Positions 1-5,057 of a DNA stretch of 5,057 nt are shown here, in pieces. The notes beneath the pieces were generated by a model that was not told the DNA's origin, did not search any database, and was given only the letters and a program-made list of their open reading frames with translations. The stretch is from an uncultured Treponema sp. (GTDB lineage: Bacteria > Spirochaetota > Spirochaetia > Treponematales > Treponemataceae). The position numbers and the translations under genes are program-made. The stretch lies in NCBI GenBank assembly GCA_905236465.1, contig CAJOQA010000105.1, positions 1 through 5,057 on the forward strand, written 5' to 3'. The number at the start of each line of letters is the position of its first letter. The stretch's first letter is position 1.

Positions 1-103
1 CCACTGAGCCATAGCTTGTGCTAAAAATAAGCCCTAAAAATAAAATCAAAAGAAGAAAGAAAAATAATAAGAAATGTTTTCTTCTCTGTCTCCTCTTATT
101 CAT
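1..103 (-). CDS. FecCD/BtuC-type ABC transporter permease, N-terminal fragment
   Basis: Only the first 34 codons are present; the gene continues past the left edge. It starts with ATG at 103-101, which overlaps the TGA stop of the preceding substrate-binding gene (ATGA, 4-bp overlap), and has a good Shine-Dalgarno GGAGA seven bases upstream. The visible peptide has a strongly basic head (KRRQRRKH, residues 3-10), then a hydrophobic first membrane helix (about residues 11-27), then a short S-T-S-Y-G-S segment. This basic-helix-small-polar pattern is how FecCD/BtuC inner-membrane permeases begin. Position directly after a FecB/BtuF-type binding protein supports the call. It would form the inner-membrane channel for the B12 or other metallo-tetrapyrrole carried by that protein, powered by an ATPase probably encoded further left. 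Family assignment rests on 34 residues plus context. Confidence 0.75.
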   Translation of the reverse strand, partial: MNKRRQRRKHFLLFFFLLLILFLGLIFSTSYGSV

Positions 104-1218
104 TTAACTTTCTCCAAATAGAGGTTTGTAGCTTCTTCTTTATTTTCATCAGAAAAAATAGCTGCAAACTCCTGCATAATTTGACTAGTCTGATCTGTTG
201 CCTGATAAAATGAAGGACCAACCCGCCAGACACATTTATTTTTTACAGCCTTAAAGTCCTTGAACATATTATTTTTTTCTAAAAGCTCATCTAAAGATTT
301 TAGTGGAGAATTAATGCTCCCGTTATAGATTAAATAGTCGGCGTCGCGAGCTAAAAGATAAAAAGATTCAAAGGAGATGTTTGTAAAAGCAGATTGATTT
401 TTTTTTGTTTCCGGAAAAAGACAGGAAGCTCCTGCATCCCCAATCATCTTGTCAATATAGTCCCCCCTTTGCCTAAACATAACCGTTCCGTTCATATTGA
501 CACTAAAAAATGCTAGGTTTTTGCCTTTACCCTCACTAGAAGTTTTTATGCTTATTATTTTCTTTTCCTCTTCATTAAAAAATCTACAGGCTTCTTCAAA
601 CTTCCCTTGCAGAATTCCATAAACCTTTATCCATTCAAGCCTTGCGAGGGGACTTTCCTCATACGATGACTTATCTACAAAAACTACTATCCCCAAAGCT
701 TCAAGTTTTTCTTTTATCTTAGGGGCGTGAGTTATCATTGTTGATTCAACTGCAAGGGCCACCTGTGCAGTTAACAGTTCTTCAAAATCAGGGCTCGAAT
801 ATTTCCCTATGTATTCAAGATTTTTATTTTCAAAAGACTTGAGCACATAGTCAAGATGCCAGTCTTCTTTTTTTGTAGAAGTAAATTTGATATTTTTGAT
901 TCCGCTCAATTTATCTTTGCTATCTGCTGCGCTGGCCCAAAGAGACATTGCGGAAGGGCAGGACATATAAACTGGTAAATTGGAAAATCCAGCTGATGGA
1001 ATTTTATAATATCCCCCCTCTCCTCCCTTAGCGGAATTGGTGGTAATCAAATAAGATGAATCAAGAAGCCGGTACAGGTTAAAATTTTTTGCGTAAGCAT
1101 TTGGAATAAGTTCTGCCCCCTCTGGAATACTCTCCACTTTTTTTGAACAGGAGGAGAGTAGGCAGCAAAGGGCAAGAAAAAAAATAAAGGCTACTTTTGT
1201 TTTTTCTTTCCAAGACAT
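100..1218 (-). CDS. FecB/BtuF-type periplasmic substrate-binding lipoprotein
   Basis: A 372-residue protein from ATG at 1218-1216. An in-frame TTG at 1236-1234 would add six residues (MHCSDS), but it has no Shine-Dalgarno and the ATG gives a cleaner signal peptide. Basic residues and a hydrophobic stretch lead to a lipobox LLSSC with Cys24, so it should be a lipoprotein facing the periplasm. The body resembles the TroA/FecB-BtuF fold. A segment with THAPKIKEKLEALGI and then ESPLARLEW (about 163-196) is typical of the central helix region. The glutamates there (E187/E188) are candidates for the permease-docking acidic residue. ARDADYLIYNG (about 290-300) and AVKNKCVWRVG (about 324-334) match the C-terminal lobe. 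It presumably delivers a corrinoid, heme or siderophore to the FecCD permease; the cobalamin riboswitch upstream favours a corrinoid. It overlaps the preceding gene by 28 bp, has only a weak ribosome site, and probably relies on translational coupling. Confidence 0.85.
   Translation of the reverse strand: MSWKEKTKVAFIFFLALCCLLSSCSKKVESIPEGAELIPNAYAKNFNLYRLLDSSYLITTNSAKGGEGGYYKIPSAGFSNLPVYMSCPSAMSLWASAADSKDKLSGIKNIKFTSTKKEDWHLDYVLKSFENKNLEYIGKYSSPDFEELLTAQVALAVESTMITHAPKIKEKLEALGIVVFVDKSSYEESPLARLEWIKVYGILQGKFEEACRFFNEEEKKIISIKTSSEGKGKNLAFFSVNMNGTVMFRQRGDYIDKMIGDAGASCLFPETKKNQSAFTNISFESFYLLARDADYLIYNGSINSPLKSLDELLEKNNMFKDFKAVKNKCVWRVGPSFYQATDQTSQIMQEFAAIFSDENKEEATNLYLEKVK
111..115 (-). promoter_or_regulatory. 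Shine-Dalgarno of the permease gene
   Basis: GGAGA on the minus strand lies seven bases before the ATG at 103-101, inside the last codons of the substrate-binding gene. It is the only strong ribosome site among the three downstream genes of this operon, and it fixes the permease start. Confidence 0.7.
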
Positions 1219-2072
1219 ACTATCACTACAATGCAAAGTATAAGGGGAACAAGGGCTAGCAAAAATAAAAGCAAGTATCTTGTTTTATTTGCAACAGACG
1301 AAAACTTAAATTCCAAAGTATACATAATTTCATGCGGATTCCCCATAGCGGTCGTGTCCGCAATAACTGGCATTGGATAATCAAATTTAATAACTGGAAT
1401 CTCAAATGATGAGTTATTTCCTGCCTGACTTTTATTTTGGTAAAGAATATTGTTTACCTTCATATAGTCATAGTTGGGGCTTGACCAAACAAGGGTAGCA
1501 GAAGCAAGCCCATCTTTTACCGTAAGTTTTGCAGGGCTCTTTACACTTGCCTTTCCGCTACCACCCGAAAGTTTTACTTCTATAGAATAAAGTCCATCCG
1601 CTAAAGTAGCTTTTTGCTGACTGTAGGGTGTTATAAAAAAGTTTTCTGCTGCAATGCCATCGCTAAAAAGCGTAACTTTCCTGTCATACCACTTTTGCTT
1701 TTTTTTGCTAAATGCTGCTAGATCAAATTCTTTGTTAAGGGCCAAAAAATCAATAGAAAATTCTAACTTTCCCTCTTGATTTTCAGCTGGGAAACTGATA
1801 CGGCTATCATCTGCATTAGCATTTTCAGCTTCTTCTGCCCTACCCAAAAAGAGCATGGAATACCCTTTGCCGCTAAGTGTCAGCTTTGCAGAAAGACTTT
1901 TCCCGTCATTAGTTACCAAAGCATTTTCAATCCTAAACATAGAGGAAGATGAAGATGCTTGAACAGAGTAGCTTCCTTCTTTTAAGTCTGTCGCTTCTAT
2001 AAATTCCTGCCCCCAAACATTTAATGCTAGGGGCAGAAAAATAAGTGTCAGCAAAAAATTTTTTCCAATCAT
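1191..2072 (-). CDS. Secreted, C-terminally membrane-anchored protein with two NEAT-like domains
   Basis: A 293-residue protein with an N-terminal signal peptide (hydrophobic about 5-18; likely cleavage near G21/Q22; no lipobox). A C-terminal membrane helix (about 266-288) is followed by a basic KKKQK tail, so the body should lie outside the cytoplasmic membrane. The body has two related beta-rich domains. The first (about 30-148) holds SSSSMFRIENA, a TLSGKGYSMLF strand and KKQKWYDRKVTLFSD. The second (about 157-258) holds DGLYSIEVKLSGGSGKASV, LVWSSPNYDYMKV, and a PMPVIADTTAMGNPHEI...YTLEF ending. This DG-Y-V / SS-M / S-P-Y-Y pattern resembles NEAT-type heme/tetrapyrrole-binding sandwiches seen beside iron-complex transporters in anaerobes; the assignment is by pattern only. 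Tyrosines and Met in SSPNYDYM are possible ligand contacts. It starts three bases after the cbiK-like stop with no good Shine-Dalgarno, so coupling is likely. It probably captures or relays the operon's tetrapyrrole. Confidence 0.7.
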   Translation of the reverse strand: MIGKNFLLTLIFLPLALNVWGQEFIEATDLKEGSYSVQASSSSSMFRIENALVTNDGKSLSAKLTLSGKGYSMLFLGRAEEAENANADDSRISFPAENQEGKLEFSIDFLALNKEFDLAAFSKKKQKWYDRKVTLFSDGIAAENFFITPYSQQKATLADGLYSIEVKLSGGSGKASVKSPAKLTVKDGLASATLVWSSPNYDYMKVNNILYQNKSQAGNNSSFEIPVIKFDYPMPVIADTTAMGNPHEIMYTLEFKFSSVANKTRYLLLFLLALVPLILCIVVIVCLGKKKQK

Positions 2073-2075
2073 TTT

Positions 2076-2972
2076 TTATAAAGTAGAAATAGCTGCCTTT
2101 ACGTGGTCCACGTAAATCTGTTGGATCTCGTTATCTTGCCCCAGACCTTCTAGGATACTGACAACTGTTTTATAGCCAGCGGAAAGGAATGTGTTTTTCC
2201 AAGAATCGTCGTCATCACCTGCCATATCGTTATTTGCATGATCACCTGCAACAACCATGAGTGGTTTTAAGACTATGCGCTCGTATCCGCCCTTCTTGCT
2301 GATTGCTGTAATTAAATCGTCTACAGAAGGAGTTGCCTCAACTGTTCCCACGTAATAGTTTTCAAAACCCATAGAAGTTAGGACTTCCTGCATCTTTGCG
2401 TAGTCCGAATTTGAGTCGGCTTCTGTTCCGTGTCCCATGAAGCAGATTGCGGTCTTCCCATCATCGTATTTTGCGGTGCGGTTTGTAATTGCCTTTGCTA
2501 CGGCCGTATAGTCGCTGTCATCTGTTAAAAGGGGCTTGGATAAAACAATCTTTTCAAACTTTCCCTTGTAGGTATCCAAAGTATTTTTTAAATCAGTGTA
2601 TTCAAAGCCTGACATGAGGTGTGTCGGCTGAACTACAAGCGTCTTTACTCCCTTTGCTATGGCCTTGTCAAGGGCCTGGTTCACATTGTCAATTTTTATG
2701 CCATCGCGTTCGTTAAGGATATTGATGATTGTGTCTGCGGTAAAGGCCCGTTCCACATTGTAATCGGGGAAGGCTTCTTTAATAGAACTTTCAATTCCGC
2801 CGATTGTAATAGAACGGCTGTTGTTGTAGCTTGTTCCAAAAGATACTACAAGAATTTCTTTTGTATTTGCAGAAACAGAACCATTGTTTTTAGAACAACC
2901 CAAAATACCTGCTGAAATAGCCAAAAGTGATGCTGCAAAAAAAGATTTTTTTGCAAAAGTAATTTTTTTCAT
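2076..2972 (-). CDS. cbiK: Exported CbiK-family (sirohydrochlorin cobaltochelatase-like) lipoprotein
   Basis: A 298-residue protein of about the family length plus a signal peptide. Residues 1-26 form a lipoprotein signal (KK head, hydrophobic core, lipobox ILGC with Cys26). The chelatase-fold body follows: VVSFGTSYNNSR (42-53) is the N-terminal CbiK signature, QPTHLMSGFEY (115-125), CFMGHGTE (177-184) with His181, GTVEATPS (209-216) with Glu212, and PLMVVAGDHANNDMAGDDDDSW (237-258) with His245. In CbiK proteins the two His and this Glu form the metal/tetrapyrrole site that inserts Co2+ into sirohydrochlorin. Here all three are kept, so activity or at least metal-tetrapyrrole binding is plausible. 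Classical CbiK is cytoplasmic; exported forms such as Desulfovibrio CbiKP are known and are linked to heme or metal handling. First gene of the operon, with AGGAG six bases before ATG, under a cobalamin riboswitch. No cobalamin synthesis gene lies beside it, which argues for a transport-linked role. The gene symbol denotes the family, not a proven function. Confidence 0.9.
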   Translation of the reverse strand: MKKITFAKKSFFAASLLAISAGILGCSKNNGSVSANTKEILVVSFGTSYNNSRSITIGGIESSIKEAFPDYNVERAFTADTIINILNERDGIKIDNVNQALDKAIAKGVKTLVVQPTHLMSGFEYTDLKNTLDTYKGKFEKIVLSKPLLTDDSDYTAVAKAITNRTAKYDDGKTAICFMGHGTEADSNSDYAKMQEVLTSMGFENYYVGTVEATPSVDDLITAISKKGGYERIVLKPLMVVAGDHANNDMAGDDDDSWKNTFLSAGYKTVVSILEGLGQDNEIQQIYVDHVKAAISTL

Positions 2973-2978
2973 TTAAAA

Positions 2979-2983
2979 CTCCT
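2979..2983 (-). promoter_or_regulatory. Shine-Dalgarno of the cbiK-like gene, partly buried in a hairpin
   Basis: AGGAG on the minus strand lies six bases before the ATG at 2972-2970. Its AGG part (2983-2981) is the 3' end of a seven-pair hairpin, CCTGAAA (2997-2991) with TTTCAGG (2987-2981) and a three-base loop. Ribosome access can therefore be gated by folding of the leader. Confidence 0.8.
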
Positions 2984-3045
2984 GAAAAATTTTCAGGCAC
3001 AAATGCTTGGGCATACTTTTCTGATCGCGGAAAAGTTTGTGCCTG
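2981..3045 (-). promoter_or_regulatory. Riboswitch expression platform with competing helices
   Basis: Read on the minus strand, a perfect 10-base inverted repeat CAGGCACAAA (3045-3036) / TTTGTGCCTG (3003-2994) closes a branched structure. Inside it are hairpin CTTTTC/GAAAAG (3035-3030 with 3021-3016, loop CGCGATCA) and hairpin ATGC-CCAA-GCAT (3014-3003). The 3' arm of the long repeat shares CCTG (2997-2994) with the hairpin that traps the Shine-Dalgarno (CCTGAAA/TTTCAGG), so the two cannot form together. There is no U-tract after a GC-rich stem, so translational rather than transcriptional control is inferred. Base complementarity is seen directly; which state is ON is inference. Confidence 0.75.
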
Positions 3046-3192
3046 CTGTTTGGGCAGGTGTCTGGCTTTGGAAGAGTTCAGCTTCCTTACAGTAGCGGCA
3101 CTGCCAGAGATTTCCACTCTGTTCCCTGTTAGGCCGCCATTCAAAAAGTCTGCGCAAACTTCCTGATTCTGACGGCACCCAAACGCAAGCAG
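3043..3192 (-). ncRNA. Cobalamin (B12) riboswitch aptamer
   Basis: The leader of the leftward operon carries the conserved parts of the B12 riboswitch in order. GGGTGCC is at 3180-3174. CTAACAGGGAA ends at 3122. A hairpin CAGAG-TGGAAAT-CTCTG (3121-3105) fits P5/L5. The element GCCGCTACTGT (3099-3089) is preceded by CAGT that pairs with ACTG. The B12 box AAGCCAGACACCTGCC (3068-3053) matches the classical box with one base missing. A closing P1 stem pairs GTTTGGG (3184-3178) with CCCAAAC (3054-3048), extendable by CTGC (3192-3189) with GCAG (3046-3043) if those 5' bases are transcribed. Binding of a cobalamin is expected to lower expression of the cbiK-like, NEAT-like, fecB-like and permease genes. 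Confidence 0.93.
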
Positions 3193-3221
3193 ATTCTATC
3201 AGATAAACGATAAAAAGTCCA
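3193..3221 (-). promoter_or_regulatory. Sigma-70-like promoter of the riboswitch-controlled operon
   Basis: On the minus strand a -35 box TGGACT (3221-3216; 4 of 6 to TTGACA) and a -10 box TAGAAT (3198-3193; 5 of 6 to TATAAT) are separated by exactly 17 bases. Transcription would begin near 3186, only a few bases before the P1 stem of the aptamer, so nearly the whole leader is riboswitch. Confidence 0.65.
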
Positions 3222-3312
3222 CCCCCTCTAAATTGTCTAAAATTTCAAGTTCCACTGCACATAATTTTTTGTTTTTAAATATAAAATTCATACTTTTATA
3301 GCTTCCTTAGCT

Positions 3313-3340
3313 TTAACAAGCTCTTAAAATGTGTTAAACT
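3313..3340 (+). promoter_or_regulatory. Possible promoter of the DUF3160 gene
   Basis: A -35-like TTAACA (3313-3318; 5 of 6) and a -10-like TAAACT (3335-3340; 4 of 6) stand 16 bases apart, ending 26 bases before the ATG. The surroundings (3240-3350) are very A/T-rich and offer other TATAAA-like matches near 3280-3300, so the choice is tentative. No terminator or operator was seen in the 3222-3366 stretch. Confidence 0.35.
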
Positions 3341-3353
3341 TCTTTTAATTTTT

Positions 3354-3359
3354 GAGAGG
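3354..3359 (+). promoter_or_regulatory. Shine-Dalgarno of the DUF3160 gene
   Basis: GAGAGG seven bases before the ATG at 3367 supports that start codon; the signal peptide follows at once. Confidence 0.65.
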
Positions 3360-3366
3360 CGTTTAT

Positions 3367-5057
3367 ATGAAGATTATAAAAAAACTTTCCCTTTTATTTT
3401 TTATCCCTCTGGCTTTTGCTTGCTCTTCTTGCAAGGAAAAAAACAAAACATCTTTTTCAGCAGAAGAACTTAAGGCAAAGCAAGAAAAATCTTCTGTTCA
3501 TACAGATGATTTAGATTCTGACACAGATTTTACAAATTCTGAAGAAGAATCTTTTTTAGCTGATGGGGACTTTTCGCAAAAAGCATTTGTCAGCGAAGCC
3601 CACAAGAAGTATCTTAATGACACAGTTGACTTTAAACCTTTTGAGACCCAAAACGTAGAAAGTGAAAACCTTGTAGTTGTGGGAAGTGATCTTTGTAAAC
3701 TTTACCCTGAAAGTTCTTTTACCATAAAAGATGGCAAGGCAAGTTTACTAGATGAAAACATGAGCGGAACCCCTGTTCCTATTGGAACAATACTAGAGCT
3801 TACAGGTGGTCGCCTGTATTCTACAGATTCTTCTTATGACGGAATGTTCAACTTTGAGGATAACTGGAACTTTTTCTACCCTGTCATCTATCAGGGGAAA
3901 AAGGGCTATGTCTATGGGGCAGATTTATACAAGCCTGGCCTTGATGCAGAAAAAGTAAGGATTGCTGCCGAGCTTTATAATACTAACGGAGCCTTGACTT
4001 CTTTTCATCCTTATGTTGGCTATACAAAACTTGACGAAAGTGTTCAGGACGAACTTAAAAAAAACTACCTTGCAATTCAGGAAACAAAATCCCACTCCAG
4101 AGTGGACCCTGATGATATGGTTCAGCGGTATGAGGAGCTTGCTCAAAAAAAGGATATGACTGTGTTTTTTACGACTGATTTTGCCGCCCACTGCCAGCAT
4201 CTGATTTTTGACCGTATGCTTCAATATACAGAAGAAAAATATTTCTTCCCCCGCCTCCTTTCTTTGACTGACGATATGATTGCTGCGCTTGAAAATGTTT
4301 CTGATATCGATTCAGAAGTAAAGGAAAGGGCCATCGGATATTTTCAGGTACCTAAGATTTTAATGGAGCTTGCACCTGAAACAGTTGAGACCGGCGATTA
4401 TGCTAGCCCTATTGCATATGAGGAAAAAGTTTTTTCCGCTGAAAAGTATGCTTCCTACCCAGAGGCTGTCGTTCAGGATGTGAAACAAGTCCTTAATGCC
4501 GAGGGAAGCACTTCTGCAGTTTTTGACAGTGACGAGCAGTTTTCCCAATATAGGCCACGCGGTCACTATACAAAAAACGGGGTACTTGAATCTTACTTTA
4601 GGGCAGAAATGTGGTATGGGCGTATCCACTTTTTAATTGCAAGTGCTGAAGATGATGCAAGCGTTGAAAGTAAATCCCTTGAAATGCTAAAATCAGCGCT
4701 ATTTATAATTGACACTGTTCATAAAAATCCTGTTCTCTATGAAAAGTGGCAGGAAGTTTTTAATCCAATAACTGATTTAATTGGTCTTTCTGATGATTTG
4801 TCTTTTGATGACATTATACCCCTTTGGAAAAAAGAAAACTCATCAGATTTAAATTCCTACATTTCAGATGAAAAGAATCTCCGCACTTTTATAGCCCTTT
4901 GCCATCAAAAACTTAAGCCACCGGCAATAAGTGGAAACTCTCTTTTGTATGGTGCCCATGAAGGTAGCAAAGAAAACCCTCGTCCGCCAATGGGCTGGCG
5001 TTTTTTGGGTCAGCGCTTTACCTATGATTCTTATATCCACAGTGAGGTTTCTGCCCC
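3367..5057 (+). CDS. DUF3160-family lipoprotein, 3' end missing
   Basis: An open frame of 563 complete codons runs off the right edge with no stop. ATG at 3367 has GAGAGG upstream. The first residues form a lipoprotein signal (KIIKK, then a hydrophobic core) ending LAFACSSC; Cys19 is the likelier lipidated residue, Cys22 the alternative. A low-complexity acidic/serine linker follows (about 43-70), as in spacers that hold a domain off the membrane. Residues about 100-190 look like an SH3-like beta barrel (LVVVGSDLCKLYP ... GYVYGADLY). The DUF3160 region starts near 210: FFTTDFAAHCQHLIFD (267-282), QYRPRGHYTKNGVLESYFRAEMWYGR (394-419), and GWRFLGQRFTYDSYI (543-557). These are hallmark blocks of that family, whose biochemical role is unknown. 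Family members usually reach about 700-800 residues, so roughly a quarter is missing. It is divergent from the B12 operon; no shared function can be claimed. Confidence 0.88.
   Translation, partial: MKIIKKLSLLFFIPLAFACSSCKEKNKTSFSAEELKAKQEKSSVHTDDLDSDTDFTNSEEESFLADGDFSQKAFVSEAHKKYLNDTVDFKPFETQNVESENLVVVGSDLCKLYPESSFTIKDGKASLLDENMSGTPVPIGTILELTGGRLYSTDSSYDGMFNFEDNWNFFYPVIYQGKKGYVYGADLYKPGLDAEKVRIAAELYNTNGALTSFHPYVGYTKLDESVQDELKKNYLAIQETKSHSRVDPDDMVQRYEELAQKKDMTVFFTTDFAAHCQHLIFDRMLQYTEEKYFFPRLLSLTDDMIAALENVSDIDSEVKERAIGYFQVPKILMELAPETVETGDYASPIAYEEKVFSAEKYASYPEAVVQDVKQVLNAEGSTSAVFDSDEQFSQYRPRGHYTKNGVLESYFRAEMWYGRIHFLIASAEDDASVESKSLEMLKSALFIIDTVHKNPVLYEKWQEVFNPITDLIGLSDDLSFDDIIPLWKKENSSDLNSYISDEKNLRTFIALCHQKLKPPAISGNSLLYGAHEGSKENPRPPMGWRFLGQRFTYDSYIHSEVSA

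Noticed and set aside
1216..1236. TTG at 1236-1234 as the start of the substrate-binding gene
   Set aside because: No Shine-Dalgarno stands before it, and it adds a non-hydrophobic MHCSDS ahead of a complete signal peptide that begins at the ATG.
2619..2915. Plus-strand open frame of 98 codons inside the cbiK-like gene
   Set aside because: It lies antisense to a gene with clear family motifs, has Cys-rich composition with no recognisable pattern and no ribosome site.
2981..2997. Hairpin CCTGAAA/TTTCAGG considered as a rho-independent terminator
   Set aside because: The stem is short and not GC-rich, the following bases (AGTTTTAAATG) are not a proper U-tract, and its 3' arm contains the Shine-Dalgarno. 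Translational gating fits better.
2890..3178. Two overlapping minus-strand frames (2890-3144 and 2993-3178) in the leader
   Set aside because: They translate the cobalamin riboswitch and the start of the cbiK-like gene in the wrong frame; the RNA structure explains the sequence.
3925..4224. Minus-strand open frame of 99 codons
   Set aside because: Antisense shadow of the DUF3160 gene, whose plus-strand frame contains conserved family blocks at the same place.
4360..4629. Minus-strand open frame of 89 codons
   Set aside because: Antisense shadow of the DUF3160 gene; no signal or family pattern.
1..5057. Mobile elements, CRISPR arrays, tRNA or rRNA genes
   Set aside because: No transposase, terminal inverted repeats, regularly spaced repeats, cloverleaf or rRNA-like segments were seen on either strand.

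Overview
The window (about 40% G+C by eye, with many lipoprotein signal peptides) looks like a spirochaete chromosome, most likely Treponema. The grounds are a DUF3160-type lipoprotein, a relaxed lipobox, and a FecB/FecCD transporter next to an exported CbiK-like protein. The genus is inferred from protein style; no rRNA or other taxonomic marker is present.

Layout. The window holds two divergent transcription units separated by a control region at about 2973-3366. Leftward (minus strand) runs a compact operon: (1) an exported lipoprotein of the CbiK anaerobic cobaltochelatase family (2076-2972); (2) a secreted, C-terminally membrane-anchored protein with two NEAT-like beta-sandwich repeats (1191-2072); (3) a FecB/BtuF-type substrate-binding lipoprotein (100-1218); (4) the first 34 codons of a FecCD/BtuC-type permease (1-103), which runs off the left edge. 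Spacing is very tight (3-bp gap, 28-bp overlap, 4-bp overlap). Rightward (plus strand) runs one gene for a large DUF3160 lipoprotein (3367-5057), cut by the right edge.

Control. The leader of the leftward operon is a cobalamin riboswitch. It has the GGGTGCC 5' element, an AGGGAA core, the GCCGCTACTGT element, a B12 box and a closing P1 stem. It is preceded by a good sigma-70-like promoter. Between aptamer and start codon lies an expression platform with two mutually exclusive helices: a 10-bp long-range inverted repeat and a hairpin that traps the Shine-Dalgarno of the cbiK-like gene. This suggests a translational switch.

How the genes fit together. B12 control plus FecB/FecCD points to corrinoid (or a related metallo-tetrapyrrole) import. 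The two extra genes suggest an extracytoplasmic step in which a tetrapyrrole is bound, handed over or metal-exchanged outside the cytoplasm. One is a chelatase-fold lipoprotein that keeps its metal-site histidines; the other is an anchored NEAT-like protein. This is the most interesting hypothesis of the window; the substrate is not proven by the sequence.
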